Shown here piece after piece: positions 46,201 to 55,013 of a stretch of DNA of 64,000 nucleotides. Positions within the stretch are counted from its first letter, which is position 1. Each line of letters begins with the position of its first letter. Below the pieces are notes generated by a model. It had not been told where the DNA came from, made no database searches, and saw nothing but the letters and a program-made list of their open reading frames with translations. Source of the stretch: Paraburkholderia caribensis (GTDB lineage: Bacteria > Pseudomonadota > Gammaproteobacteria > Burkholderiales > Burkholderiaceae); the NCBI RefSeq assembly GCF_002902945.1, contig NZ_CP026104.1:372001-436000 (forward strand). The letters run 5' to 3'. The position numbers and the translations under genes are program-made.

Positions 46201-46948
46201 GGTGTCCAACCTGATTGGCAACGCCTTGAAGTTCACTCCGAATAGCGGTCGTGTCGAAGTCGCACTTACGCGGCTGGGCGCGCTGATCGAACTGTCGGTC
46301 GCCGACACCGGCATCGGCGTGAACCCCGATCTCCTGCCGCATCTGTTCGACCGCTTCATGCAGTCCGACATGAGCCGCACGCGCCAGTACGGTGGACTGG
46401 GATTGGGGCTATCGATCGTCAAGCACCTGGTCGCGGCACACGGGGGTACGGTGGCGGCGAGCAGCGAAGGCGAAGGCCGTGGCACGCGGCTGACCGTACG
46501 ACTGCCTTTGGTGCAATGCGCAGTAATGACAGTGGCGGACCCCGTAGGACCTGTTTCGAACTGGTCGGCCACACTGGATGGCCTGTCGATACTGCTCGTT
46601 GACGACGACGAGCAGGCGCTGGAAGCATTGGCTCATCTTCTGCGCAGCCAGGGAGCACAGGTACAGACGGCATCCCGGACGAACGAGGCTATCGCCTGTC
46701 TCGCGGCCGGCTCATTCGATATCCTGGTGAGCGATCTGGCTATGCCCGGCACCGACGGCTACGCGCTACTGCGCAGCGTTCGTGAACGCGAAGGCGGCCG
46801 TCGGCGGGTCTATGCACTTGCACTCAGCGGTCTGGCGTCGCTACAGGACCGGGACTCAGCAATTGCCGCCGGCTTCGACGATCACCTGCCCAAGCCGGTG
46901 AACGCCGAGGTTCTGCTGGAGAAGCTTGTGCTCGGCCGTGGCCGATGA
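43289..46948 (+). CDS. CheB-CheR-PAS-histidine kinase-receiver fusion protein
   Basis: A 1,219-residue hybrid. N-terminal CheB methylesterase has its nucleophile in VLAGSAGS (Ser15), His in ITHLDP (42) and Asp in SGTGQDGSGG. CheR methyltransferase follows (RVWVPACSTGEEVYTIATLL, FGTDINEASIEVARAG, ISCRNLLIYL). A long coiled coil with heptad-like NEEL repeats spans about residues 630-720. Then come PAS, HisKA (FLGIVSHELRAPLNVIASW), HATPase (DTGIGV, GGLGLGLSIVKHLV) and receiver (ILLVDDDEQALEALA, Asp in ILVSDLAMPGTDG). AGGAG precedes the ATG. The receiver is at the C-terminus and no chemoreceptor lies nearby, so it is unlikely to serve classical chemotaxis. Confidence 0.9.
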   Translation: MGSSELLRVVVLAGSAGSLNELRTIVTALPQEPGFAALVITHLDPGEESHLADILQADSRVAVERLVHQRKIEHNRVYVLPENAGVIALDGHFRLTRRQAGPNLLIDACLASLAQDPDVNGAVVILSGTGQDGSGGLVDLKASGGFVIAQKPETASHPGMPTAAIDTGLVDEVLPPEDIAGCLVRRLGDAVRGDEVADAQTGDADALGVALSIVQQKTGINLGYVKDVNLRRRFLRRVLLQKDRDVDAYLQLLRGDAREAAALRDDILIGVTAFFRDAEFVNVLRQSVIPALLETNDDPIRVWVPACSTGEEVYTIATLLKDALDRAALHRRVQIFGTDINEASIEVARAGRYSSGSVDDVPEAFRESTFAATSGGYVVRKSIRDMCVFARHNVLAHAPFSGMGLISCRNLLIYLRKEAQQHALEALHYACRPDGFVLLGRAEAAAGADGFEHAGAPHLYRKIPVARRQQALFPIDALRPWSSEGGAPPARRAQPVDPVIEAATRTALERYAPPGFVVDERGDVVQFRGDVSEFVAPASGEASLALPRLLNPELNVPVRTALIEARRTGQPVRRERVPLGDRRYALEVLPVGAEDLVPHFLVTLHPLPLETSAEPTMNPDLHSGHGHLQELERTVTTLSDELEATQKQLKAVVAEFESANEELRTANEEMLSTNEELQSANEELLLAKQELESANQELGSLNDELRTRNQQLDRANDDLSNLVEGIPLPVVLLDKQLRLRHFSPQAQQLFGFPPDSVGQPMAQLSQMFSTGDLEHMVLSAVQGLAEVEHEYQDVEGHWWLVNVRAYRTTDDRIDGAVLAVQDIDELKRAVDRAQTAQRDAETANNAKDNFLGIVSHELRAPLNVIASWAAVLKTASERGLQTDDKTARRAVETILRQCQSQAALIDDLLDVSRITSGRFALDAQPVDFAATVRTVVEGHRPAATTKEITLVSSGLHDEAVVSGDARRLQQVVSNLIGNALKFTPNSGRVEVALTRLGALIELSVADTGIGVNPDLLPHLFDRFMQSDMSRTRQYGGLGLGLSIVKHLVAAHGGTVAASSEGEGRGTRLTVRLPLVQCAVMTVADPVGPVSNWSATLDGLSILLVDDDEQALEALAHLLRSQGAQVQTASRTNEAIACLAAGSFDILVSDLAMPGTDGYALLRSVREREGGRRRVYALALSGLASLQDRDSAIAAGFDDHLPKPVNAEVLLEKLVLGRGR

Positions 46949-47632
46949 GCACTCGGGAAAGGCGACGCCGTCCGGCGGCAGGAATCGATCATACGGTCCG
47001 AAGGACCCCAGCACGGTCCGGTGCGGCCATTCGAATAACAGCATGACGAATCCGGCGAACGGCAGGAAGTGGCCGTTAATTGCCAATCGGTGTGCAATCA
47101 ACGAAATCATTGCGCGAACGGCAACACACGACCCTCAGTTGCCGTTTGAGCGCTCAATGTCAAGATAACCGCTTCCGGAGTACAACGGACGTTCACCCGC
47201 TACATTGGTCGGCAACTCAACCGTGCGGACTTACCCGGTGAGCGTCGCTCCATGGTAGCCAATTGCGGCCGATCACTGGCGATCCAGACGACATTGGCAA
47301 CTCCCCGAACGACCATTGAAACTTCCCCTCAACAAGGGACGCAATGTCTTGCTCACACTCGCGACACGGATGACAACTACGTCTTCATCTTCAACAGCGT
47401 TGACTCCATACATATGGCAATCAGGTGACTCGCTGAGCACGCCGAACGTAGCGTTGAACGCGCGTGCGATGCGTACAAAGGGCTGTGCCGCGGACCGCAG
47501 CACGAGTTCGTTTCATTGTCATTTTCATGGACTTTCGTTGTTGTGAGATTGCCCGCGCGTTCTCCGGCAGTTCGAGCCAATCACTTTTAATAGCCTTAGA
47601 AGGTCACTTTCGCCTGGCTAGTTGAGCTCGAA
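46949..47632. other. intergenic region, no supported gene
   Basis: About 680 bases between convergent genes. Several short frames exist on both strands, but none shows family-like segments or a ribosome site. Possibly decayed sequence. Confidence 0.45.
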
Positions 47633-48904
47633 TCACTTGACCTGCAACAGCGATACGCCTTTTGTCTCCTTCAGGAAGCCGAAAATGACCGCGAGCCCCA
47701 GCAGAACACCGATTGAGGTGAAGAGCCAGATACCGACCGCCATGTCGAGATGGAGAGTCCTGATCGACGACAGCACGACGTATGGTGCGATACCGCCGCC
47801 AAACACGCCAATGTTGTAGATAAAGCCGACGCCGGAACCGCGCACGTTGCCCGGCAAATTCTCCGCAATGATGGTTGCGTAGCAGCCGCCTGCACCGACA
47901 ATAAAAAAGCCCGAGAAAAATGCGAATACGACGGCGAGCGGCATGATCGCCACTGAGTTGACCAATGCGTAGACGCTCACGCTGCCCAGAATCAACAACA
48001 GCGCCAGACCTTTCTTGCGCCCAAGATACTCCACGACAAAACCGGATGCGGAAAACCCGAAGATCTGTCCCACCGCCGAGGCGCTTGTCAACCAGCTGAT
48101 CGTCGCGGCACTGAAGTTAAGCCCTTTGAGAAAGGTCGGCAGCAACCCTTGCAGCGGCCACGCCGCGAACTGGAGAAATATAAGCATCAGGGCGAGTATC
48201 AGCACCAGCCACGGATGCTCCGCGAACAGACGAAACGCAGGCCACCGGCCGCTCGCTTTACCCTGCTTCTGGCTGCGTTGCCACAGCGGGGATTCGGGCA
48301 GATACCGATACAGGAACCACCCGAGGATTGCACTGGGAACAATGCCGACAAAGAACAGCACACGCCATCCGAAATGCGGATAGATCAAACCATAGACGAG
48401 CGCAGCCAGAATCGCGCCGATACCCCATCCGGCATCGAGCAATCCGATGCCAATCGCGCGGTGCTTTTCAGGCCATGATTCAGCAATGATCGTGGAACCC
48501 AGCGCAAAGATCGGCGCCATGCCAAAGCCAAGAAACAGGCGGAACACGAGTATCGATGCAAAGCTCCACGCTACCCCGGTCAACGCGCCACCCACCGTGA
48601 ACCATGCCAGCGCGATCAGCAGCGGAATCTTGCGACCGATTCGATCGCTCAGGCTGCCGAACATCAAGCCACCAAGCCATCGCACGCCAAAGGTCGCGAG
48701 AATCAACAGCGAAGCCGTGCTGGCCGCCACGCCGAATGCCTTCGCAATATCGGTCAACACAAAGGTGACCAGCAGAAAATCAAATGCGTCCAGCGCCCAG
48801 ACGCACCACACGCCTATCAGTACCCCCCATTGCCCGCGGCTGATCTCGCGATACCATCGTTGTCCGGAATCCGACCCGGCTTGCTGTTTGGCTGCTTCAA
48901 TCAT
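47633..48904 (-). CDS. MFS transporter, aromatic acid/sugar-acid type
   Basis: A 423-residue, twelve-helix major facilitator. Signature loops are present: DRIGRKIPLLIAL between helices 2 and 3, a WRVLFFVGIVPSAILGWFLYRYLPESP segment, and YLGRKKGLALLLILGSV in the second half. The sequence most resembles proton-driven carriers for small organic acids (benzoate, shikimate or sialic acid types). It ends a five-gene operon with an AroE-like dehydrogenase and other catabolic enzymes, so it should import their substrate. Confidence 0.85.
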   Translation of the reverse strand: MIEAAKQQAGSDSGQRWYREISRGQWGVLIGVWCVWALDAFDFLLVTFVLTDIAKAFGVAASTASLLILATFGVRWLGGLMFGSLSDRIGRKIPLLIALAWFTVGGALTGVAWSFASILVFRLFLGFGMAPIFALGSTIIAESWPEKHRAIGIGLLDAGWGIGAILAALVYGLIYPHFGWRVLFFVGIVPSAILGWFLYRYLPESPLWQRSQKQGKASGRWPAFRLFAEHPWLVLILALMLIFLQFAAWPLQGLLPTFLKGLNFSAATISWLTSASAVGQIFGFSASGFVVEYLGRKKGLALLLILGSVSVYALVNSVAIMPLAVVFAFFSGFFIVGAGGCYATIIAENLPGNVRGSGVGFIYNIGVFGGGIAPYVVLSSIRTLHLDMAVGIWLFTSIGVLLGLAVIFGFLKETKGVSLLQVK

Positions 48905-48961
48905 TTCTCTCCTCCAGTATATTTCTTGGCTCTATCCGGCCTGCTCAGCTTGTTTGACTAC

Positions 48962-49813
48962 TTACGTTGCGCTGGCGTGACGTTCTATACAAGTATCGAG
49001 AACGGCGCCGCCATTACGCTTACTCCAGTTTTCACTCGAGAAGATTTCGACCTCGTTGAATCCTTCGTATCCCGCACCTTCAACCCAGCCACGGATTTTC
49101 GGGATGTCGATGACGCCGTCGCCCATCATGCCTCGATCGTTTAGCAGATCGCGCGTGGGCACCAGCCAGTCGCACACGTGAAAGGCCAGCAGGCGAGTAC
49201 GACCCGCGCGATCGATCTGCGCCTGCAGCTTCGGATCCCACCACACGTGGTAAACATCCACCGCAACACCTAGCGCCCCGCTTTTTTCCGGGTCCAGTTC
49301 GTCGCAAAGATCGAGAGCCTGTTCCAGCGTATTGACGCATGCTCGATCCGCCGCATACATCGGATGCAGCGGCTCGATCGCCAGTGGCATATGAACACTG
49401 CGTGCGTATTCGAGCACCTCTGCGATACCATCGCGGACCTGCTCGCGCGCAGCACCGATATCCTTGCTTCCTGATCCGGCAGGCAAACCACCGACGACCA
49501 GCACCAGGCACGCGGCATTCAACTCGCGTGCTTCGTCGATAACGCGGCGATTTTCATCGATTGCCTGTTCCCGTTCCAAAGGGGTCGACGCCGGAAACAT
49601 GCCGCCACGGCAATAGCCGGACAACACGATGCCGGTTTCCTGCAACAGCCGCGCAACTGTTGGAAACCCTACCGCCGCGACCTGATCGCGCCACGGCGAA
49701 ATCGCGCGAATGTTGCGCCGGCCACATTCCTCGATGATTCGATCGAGCGGCCATTGCCGTACGGTCACCGTGTTGATGGATAACCACCGATGATCCTCGG
49801 ACAGATCACGCAT
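48962..49813 (-). CDS. sugar phosphate isomerase/epimerase family TIM-barrel protein
   Basis: A 283-residue xylose-isomerase-like TIM barrel. Metal and substrate positions are recognisable in LAIEPLHPMYAADRACVN (Glu, His), GVAVDVYHVWWDPKL (Asp, His), AFHVCDW (His, Asp) and NEVEIFSSENW (Glu). Relatives include tagatose epimerases, keto-inositol enzymes and 3-dehydroshikimate dehydratases. The start is ATG 49813, with GGAG six bases upstream; it overlaps the end of the DUF993 gene by 8 bases, so the two are coupled. Given the AroE-like partner, dehydration or isomerisation of a cyclic polyol acid is plausible but unproven. Confidence 0.85.
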   Translation of the reverse strand: MRDLSEDHRWLSINTVTVRQWPLDRIIEECGRRNIRAISPWRDQVAAVGFPTVARLLQETGIVLSGYCRGGMFPASTPLEREQAIDENRRVIDEARELNAACLVLVVGGLPAGSGSKDIGAAREQVRDGIAEVLEYARSVHMPLAIEPLHPMYAADRACVNTLEQALDLCDELDPEKSGALGVAVDVYHVWWDPKLQAQIDRAGRTRLLAFHVCDWLVPTRDLLNDRGMMGDGVIDIPKIRGWVEGAGYEGFNEVEIFSSENWSKRNGGAVLDTCIERHASAT

Positions 49814-50999
49814 CCCACACTCCATTCATCGCCAGCAGGGTTTTCATACGTGTCACCGCCAGCTCCGGGCGCTCAAGCAAACCTGCCGCATCCGCAAGCC
49901 GGAACAGTTCCGCGAAATGCTGCAGCGAGCGAGCGCTTTGTTGTCCGCCCACCATCGTGAAGTGAGGCTGATGACCATTGATCCACGCCATGAAGACCAC
50001 GCCCGTCTTGTAGAATCGCGTGGGCGCCCTGAAAATGTGCCGCGCCAGTGCAACCGTCGGCTGCAGGATGTTGTAATAGCGCGCGGTGTGCCCCGCTGCC
50101 AGTTCACCCAACGCGGCGGCCGCGGCCGGCGCGATAGCGTCGAAAATGCCGAGCAGCGCGTGGCTTTGCCGATGGTTTTCCAATGCGCCGACACCGTCCC
50201 CCGCGATCAGCTCGGGATAGTTGAAATCGTCGCCGGTGTACATCCGCACGCCCTCGGGCAGCCGACGACGCATCGCGATTTCCTTATCCTTGTCGAGCAG
50301 CGAGATCTTGATCCCGTCGACCTTGCCGGAGTGCGCCGCGATGATGCCGAGCGCAGTATCCATTGCGTCGTCGAGATTTGCGGTGCCCCAATAGCCTGTC
50401 AGTGCCGGGTCGAACATATCGCCCAGCCAGTGCAACACAACCGGCTGCCGCGCCTGGCCCAAGATGCGGTCGTACACGCGTTCGTAGTCGGATGGCGATT
50501 TCGCCACGCGGGCAAGCGCGCGGCTCGCCATGATGATCAAGGTCCCGCCCAGCGCCTCGATCGCTTCCATCTGTTCTTCGTACGCGCGAATCACGTCGTC
50601 GACGTTGCGCGCGTCTTCCGGCGCCAGGTGGTCCGTGCCGCATCCGGATGCGATCAACGCGCCCGGCGTGTCTTTGGCCGCATCCAGCGAACGCCTGATC
50701 AGTTCCAGCGAGGTTGCCCAGTCCAGGCCCATGCCGCGCTGGGCAGTGTCCATCGCTTCGGCAATGCCGAGGCCGAGCGACCACAGGTGTCGCCGATAAG
50801 CCATCGTCGCATCCCAATCGATCGCGCTCTGCGTCGACGGATCATGATTGGCGAACGGATCGGCAACGACGTGCGCCGCCGAATAAGCGATTCGCGCGGT
50901 CTGTGGGCGCAACTGCTGTGCCGTGAAACGGGTGGCTTCGCGGAGTTGATACTGCTGCAGGTTGCCGTCGCCGGCTGGGAGCTTCAAGGCAATGCTCAT
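49806..50999 (-). CDS. DUF993 protein, dihydrodipicolinate synthase-like fold
   Basis: A 397-residue DUF993 protein. The fold is that of class I aldolases of the DHDPS/NAL type. The likely Schiff-base Lys is in SGKVDGIKISLLDKDKE, and the preceding LHWLGDMFDPALTGYWG stretch is family-specific. Nobody has assigned a reaction with certainty, as far as I know. It is positioned between an AroE-like dehydrogenase gene (54 bases upstream) and a sugar isomerase, so an aldol cleavage or condensation step in the same pathway is the natural inference. Confidence 0.85.
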   Translation of the reverse strand: MSIALKLPAGDGNLQQYQLREATRFTAQQLRPQTARIAYSAAHVVADPFANHDPSTQSAIDWDATMAYRRHLWSLGLGIAEAMDTAQRGMGLDWATSLELIRRSLDAAKDTPGALIASGCGTDHLAPEDARNVDDVIRAYEEQMEAIEALGGTLIIMASRALARVAKSPSDYERVYDRILGQARQPVVLHWLGDMFDPALTGYWGTANLDDAMDTALGIIAAHSGKVDGIKISLLDKDKEIAMRRRLPEGVRMYTGDDFNYPELIAGDGVGALENHRQSHALLGIFDAIAPAAAAALGELAAGHTARYYNILQPTVALARHIFRAPTRFYKTGVVFMAWINGHQPHFTMVGGQQSARSLQHFAELFRLADAAGLLERPELAVTRMKTLLAMNGVWDA

Positions 51000-51053
51000 C
51001 GATCTCTCTTTAACGAATTTCTGGCGCGCACGGAAGTTTTTCGTGAGCCCTGA

Positions 51054-51878
51054 TCAGGTTTGCGCTCGCACAGCAAAGAAATCAAGGACAGCGTCAATCT
51101 GACCTTCCAGCATGGCGGGTCCCCGGTGGATCGCACAGCCTCGTGCCTGTGCGGCCAGCAATAACGGTGTCATCACGGGCTTCAGGATGATGTCGGCGAC
51201 CAGCGCGTGACTTGCCAGATGCGTGAGGTCGACCGGCAATGGATCGCCGGTGCGCATGCCGGTCGACGTGCAGTTGACGATGACGTCGAAGCCCGCCGCT
51301 TCCGGTTTCGCCTCGAATACATCGAGCCCCGGCTGGTGGGCCTTGATACCGTCCACCAAATGCTGAGCGCGCCGCGCGTCGATGTCGAACAGTCCGATCG
51401 CCTCGGCGCCTGCTGCAGCGATGGCATGCGCAACGGCACACCCTGCTCCGCCGGCACCAATGATCAACACACGACGTCCGGCTAGCGTGTGTCCGCGTGA
51501 GGCCAGACCCCGGATGAATCCTTCGCCATCGAAGTTCTCACCGATCAGCCGGCCATCGTCGGCTTTCCGTATCGTGTTCAGCGCTCCGGTGAGACGAGCC
51601 TGCGGGCCCAGGTCGTCGACCCACTCCGTGGCTGCGATCTTGTGCGGCACGGTAACGATGAGGCCGTCGACATTGCGAATCGCACGGAAGCTGTCGATCA
51701 CCAGCCGTAGCGCGCCAGGCGCTGCATGCAACGGCACCAGCACGGCATCGATACCGCGCTCGCGAAAGGCGGTGTTGAAGAGCCGCGGCGATGCAACCTG
51801 TGCGATCGGGTCGCCGACAATGGCATAGATCCGTGTGCTACCCGATAACGGACCGGGAACGCCCTGGGCCGTGGTCAT
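51054..51878 (-). CDS. shikimate dehydrogenase-like oxidoreductase
   Basis: A 274-residue AroE-family protein. Catalytic Lys is in VTVPHK (Lys80), its Asp partner in GENFDGEG (117), and the nucleotide motif is GAGGAGCAV. The shikimate-carboxylate loop, normally HSxSP, reads QVASP, so the first Ser is replaced by Val. This suggests a substrate other than shikimate. It overlaps the CoA-transferase stop by four bases. Assigned to the catabolic operon rather than to aromatic amino acid synthesis. Confidence 0.85.
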   Translation of the reverse strand: MTTAQGVPGPLSGSTRIYAIVGDPIAQVASPRLFNTAFRERGIDAVLVPLHAAPGALRLVIDSFRAIRNVDGLIVTVPHKIAATEWVDDLGPQARLTGALNTIRKADDGRLIGENFDGEGFIRGLASRGHTLAGRRVLIIGAGGAGCAVAHAIAAAGAEAIGLFDIDARRAQHLVDGIKAHQPGLDVFEAKPEAAGFDVIVNCTSTGMRTGDPLPVDLTHLASHALVADIILKPVMTPLLLAAQARGCAIHRGPAMLEGQIDAVLDFFAVRAQT

Positions 51879-53479
51879 GCTGCAGACCCATTGCTTGCCG
51901 CGAGTCGCGGGTGCGGCGCGCGCGTTTTGCCCGCCAACTGCTGCTCAATCCCCATCGGCGCTGCCTTGAAGATGCGCTCATCCATGGTTCGCAGCGCGGG
52001 GGAAATGATCGGACGGAATCCCATCTGGCCCAGCACGTCGCGCTCCAGATCGATACCCGGTGCAATCTCGATCAGCTCCAGTCCGTCGGACGAAGCGCGG
52101 AACACCGCCCGCTCGGTAACGAACAGCGTTGTCTGGCCACGTTCGCGCCCGTAGGGGCCACTATAGGAAACCTGTTCGAGCGTCTCGACGAACTTGCGGT
52201 GCTTGCCTTCGTTCACGATGGTCAGTTTGCCGTCGCCGGTGGCGATCTTCAGGCCTCCTGCGGTCAGCGTGCCCCCGAACACCATCTTCCGCGCATTCTG
52301 GCTGATGTTCACAAAGCCGCCGATGCCGATCACCCGGTTAGCGAACCGGCTGATGTTAACGCTGCCTTGCGCATCGACTTCGACTGCCGACAGAAACGCG
52401 AGATCGAGTCCGCCGCCGTCGTAGAAGTCGAACTGATACGGCTGATCGATCATCGCCCAGTAGTTGCGCGCGGCGCCGGCGTCCAATCCATTGGCCGGCG
52501 CACCGCCGATCAAGCCCTGTTCATTGGTCAGCACGATGTGCTCGAGGATATTCTCCTCGGCCGCCACGAGGCCGATGCCGGTGCAAATGCCCGAGCCAAC
52601 GTTGCAGATCGCACCGGCTTGCAGTTCCATCGCGCAGCGCCGCGCGACGATCTTGCGCTCGTCCAGCGCCAGGGTCGGGAACGAGTCGAGCGGAATGCGC
52701 AGTTGACCGGCGAAAGCCGGGTCGTAGCGCGTCTGATAGGTTTGCTTCTGGTCAGGCTCGACCACCACCACGTCGACCAGCATGCCGGGAATTTTGACAG
52801 CCTTGCCAGGCAGGGTGCCGCGCTGCGCGAGACGCTTGACCTGCACGATCACGATGCCGCCGCAACGTCGCGTGGCTTGCGCCATCGACAGCATCTCACC
52901 GAAGACGGCTTCGTCTTCCATCGAGATATTGCCATCCTGATCGGCAGTGGTGCCGCGCAGAAATGCCACGTTGATGTCGAACGGCTTGTAGAACAGCCAT
53001 TCACGTCCGTTGAGTTCCACGAGTTCGACCAGATCGTCGGCGCAAAGCGTGCTCTGCTTGCCGCCGCTGATGCGCGGGTCGACGAACGTGTGTAGGCCGA
53101 CATGGGTGAGCAAACCCGGGCGACCCGCGGCGATTTCCCGCATCAATTGCGACAGCGCACCTTGTGGCAGCGTGTACGCCTCGATTGCATTGCGGTTGGC
53201 CATGTCGGCGACTGCGGGCGCGTCAACCACGGTGCCGCACACGATGCGCTTGAGCAAGCCGGGGTGCGCAAAATGCGATACGCCACGATGCGAGCGATCG
53301 CCCAGTCCAACCGGGTGCAGCGACGTGATCGATCGCGGCGCCGCGGTAGCCAGGAATCGCCGCTCCACCGCTTCGATCAGCGCTTCCGGGATGGCATGCC
53401 CTGAGCCCGAGCCGCCAATGACGATCGTATCGCCATCCTGGACCAAGGCCGTTGCCTGATCAGTCGTCAATACCTGCAT
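51875..53479 (-). CDS. acyl-CoA:carboxylate CoA-transferase (fused alpha/beta, YdiF-like)
   Basis: A 534-residue family I CoA-transferase in which both halves are one chain. The alpha half begins TIVIGGSGSGHAIPEALIEAVE. The beta half has the active-site Glu in LTNEQGLIGGAPANG (Glu320), which forms the covalent CoA thioester. First gene of the operon: GGAG upstream of ATG 53479, then promoter and operator at 53518-53533. It would activate the pathway acid as a CoA ester, or recover CoA from a product. Confidence 0.88.
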   Translation of the reverse strand: MQVLTTDQATALVQDGDTIVIGGSGSGHAIPEALIEAVERRFLATAAPRSITSLHPVGLGDRSHRGVSHFAHPGLLKRIVCGTVVDAPAVADMANRNAIEAYTLPQGALSQLMREIAAGRPGLLTHVGLHTFVDPRISGGKQSTLCADDLVELVELNGREWLFYKPFDINVAFLRGTTADQDGNISMEDEAVFGEMLSMAQATRRCGGIVIVQVKRLAQRGTLPGKAVKIPGMLVDVVVVEPDQKQTYQTRYDPAFAGQLRIPLDSFPTLALDERKIVARRCAMELQAGAICNVGSGICTGIGLVAAEENILEHIVLTNEQGLIGGAPANGLDAGAARNYWAMIDQPYQFDFYDGGGLDLAFLSAVEVDAQGSVNISRFANRVIGIGGFVNISQNARKMVFGGTLTAGGLKIATGDGKLTIVNEGKHRKFVETLEQVSYSGPYGRERGQTTLFVTERAVFRASSDGLELIEIAPGIDLERDVLGQMGFRPIISPALRTMDERIFKAAPMGIEQQLAGKTRAPHPRLAASNGSAA

Positions 53480-53511
53480 CGCTACTCCACTGAAAAAGTA
53501 TGGAGGCGAGC

Positions 53512-53540
53512 TTAAAACTTATTTACTAGTAAGTCAATGA
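53512..53540 (-). promoter_or_regulatory. promoter and TetR operator of the CoA-transferase operon
   Basis: The 16-base motif CTTATTTACTAGTAAG at 53518-53533 holds the perfect palindrome TTACTAGTAA. On the minus strand a -35-like TTGACT overlaps it and a -10-like TAAGCT follows with 17-base spacing, so a bound repressor would cover the spacer. The same 16 bases recur at 55020-55035. Confidence 0.72.
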
Positions 53541-53673
53541 AACGGCGGATTGCGGTTTATCCTGGTCGACAGCGGCCAGCGGAGAGATGTAAGCAGCCCC
53601 GTGTCGGGGCGACGCGAAGAAATGCCAGCAAGGCGGGAAATGCAGGGGTGTACGGGTGTGTACTGCAAGACGC

Positions 53674-53697
53674 GCGAAAGCCGCACTGGGCTTTCGC
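53674..53697 (-). terminator. hairpin after the tetR gene
   Basis: GCGAAAGCC (53674-53682) and GGCTTTCGC (53689-53697) form a 9-bp stem with a 6-base loop directly after the tetR stop at 53703. There is no long T-run. It separates the maoC-tetR transcript from the CoA-transferase operon promoter. Confidence 0.55.
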
Positions 53698-53702
53698 CAG
53701 GA

Positions 53703-54419
53703 TTACTTCGCCCGATGGCGTGCCTTGGGCTCCGGCGCATAGGCCGACAACATCACGCGGGAGAAGGCATCGAAGAACAGCTTCAATTTGTCGAAGCCGC
53801 CGGTGCCTTGCGTAAATACAGAAGAGCTGTTCACGATATTGATCAGCAGGAACGCGAGATCCTCTCGCGGCGTGTCGTCGCGCAGTTCGCCGTTATGCCA
53901 GGCGGTGTCGACTGCAAGCCGGATGCCTTCGTGAATCGACGAGGTGAACGATGCGAGATTCTCGCGCGCGTTATCGCTCAGCACGTCGCTCTCGAGGCGC
54001 AATCGACCGATCAGGCTCCAGGATTGAGTACCTTGATCACCCTTGTTGAAGCGCCGGTAACGCTCGAAGTTATAGTCGACCACCTTTTGCAGCTTTTCCT
54101 GCAAGGTGGTGGTCTGATCAAGCCAGATGCGCAGATGCCGACTCCGCGCCTGCGCCACGTAGTCGGCCACGACCTCGTCCACGAGACCCTGCTTGTTGCC
54201 GAAGTGGTAGTGAATATTGGTGGTCGTGACCCCGAGCCGGGTCGCAATATCGCCGAAGCTGGTCCCGTTAAAGCCGCGGCTGATCAGCAGTTCAGTGGCG
54301 ACCTGCTTGATCTTTTCGCGCATCTCGGAACGTGCTGCAACGGGCGCCTTCGGCGTCCGCTTTTTTTGCGTTGCAGCTTGAATCCCGCCTTCGGCTTCGC
54401 TTTCCGTACTGTTTCCCAT
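53703..54419 (-). CDS. TetR-family transcriptional repressor
   Basis: A 238-residue TetR protein. A Lys/Arg-rich N-terminal extension of about 30 residues precedes the HTH domain (REKIKQVATELLISRGFNGTSFGDIATRLGVTTTNIHYHFGNK, about 33-75, cited in parts). The C-terminal ligand domain is helical and unassigned. The two identical palindromes at 53518-53533 and 55020-55035 lie upstream of the CoA-transferase operon and of maoC. TetR is on the same strand as and 74 bases downstream of maoC, so it would regulate both units and itself. The inducer is probably a CoA ester or pathway substrate. Confidence 0.87.
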   Translation of the reverse strand: MGNSTESEAEGGIQAATQKKRTPKAPVAARSEMREKIKQVATELLISRGFNGTSFGDIATRLGVTTTNIHYHFGNKQGLVDEVVADYVAQARSRHLRIWLDQTTTLQEKLQKVVDYNFERYRRFNKGDQGTQSWSLIGRLRLESDVLSDNARENLASFTSSIHEGIRLAVDTAWHNGELRDDTPREDLAFLLINIVNSSSVFTQGTGGFDKLKLFFDAFSRVMLSAYAPEPKARHRAK

Positions 54420-54493
54420 CCTTGCTGCTGCCCCTTCTGATCAGAGTCCACGCACAGCATGCTACCGCATCCGGGCACGCTACGCGGCACCGA

Positions 54494-54997
54494 TCACACC
54501 TGCACGAGTAATAGCGTTTCGCCTTCCTGTACAACTTCCTTGCGGCCGTTTATGACTTTCATCGCGAGTGTCACAATGCCGCGATCACTGCGCCTGGTGA
54601 CGCGTTTGGCCTGAATCCGCACCTCGACATGGATCCGGTCTCCAATGAGTAGGGGTGCGCGGAACGACCAGTTCCAGCTTAACGTTGCGATTCCTTTAAG
54701 CCGAACGGGGCAACGTGTTTTCAGGCCATCAGCGAGAGACAAACCCAGCAGCCCGTGCGCTATCCGGCTAGGGAAACCCGCTGCCTGCGCAAATTCGTCG
54801 TCCATGTGAACGTCGAACAGGTCACCGGACAGGCCGGCAAATCCCACCACATGCGCTTCAGTGACAGTAACACCACTCGTCTGATAAGTATCGTCGATCT
54901 GCAAGTCGTTGAATCCATACTCGCCTGGCACGAGCACTCGCGCTGGTTTCTGGTCTTCCGCCTGGTTTGCCATGTCCATCACTGTCACCGTATTCAT
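54494..54997 (-). CDS. MaoC-like hot-dog hydratase
   Basis: A 167-residue MaoC/R-hydratase. The catalytic hydratase-2 motif is seen as GFAGLSGDLFDVHMDDEFA (Asp and His of the active site), followed by GFPSRIAHGLLGLSLADGL. It would hydrate an enoyl-CoA-like intermediate. Internal starts at 54979 and 54973 are possible. First gene downstream of the second TetR operator, and probably co-transcribed with tetR. Confidence 0.85.
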   Translation of the reverse strand: MNTVTVMDMANQAEDQKPARVLVPGEYGFNDLQIDDTYQTSGVTVTEAHVVGFAGLSGDLFDVHMDDEFAQAAGFPSRIAHGLLGLSLADGLKTRCPVRLKGIATLSWNWSFRAPLLIGDRIHVEVRIQAKRVTRRSDRGIVTLAMKVINGRKEVVQEGETLLLVQV

Positions 54998-55013
54998 TCA
55001 TTGCGAAGCACGA

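Noticed and set aside
46856..47110. Small minus-strand frame overlapping the 3' end of the CheB-CheR kinase
   Set aside because: It overlaps the receiver domain of a well-supported gene, has no ribosome site and matches no family I know.
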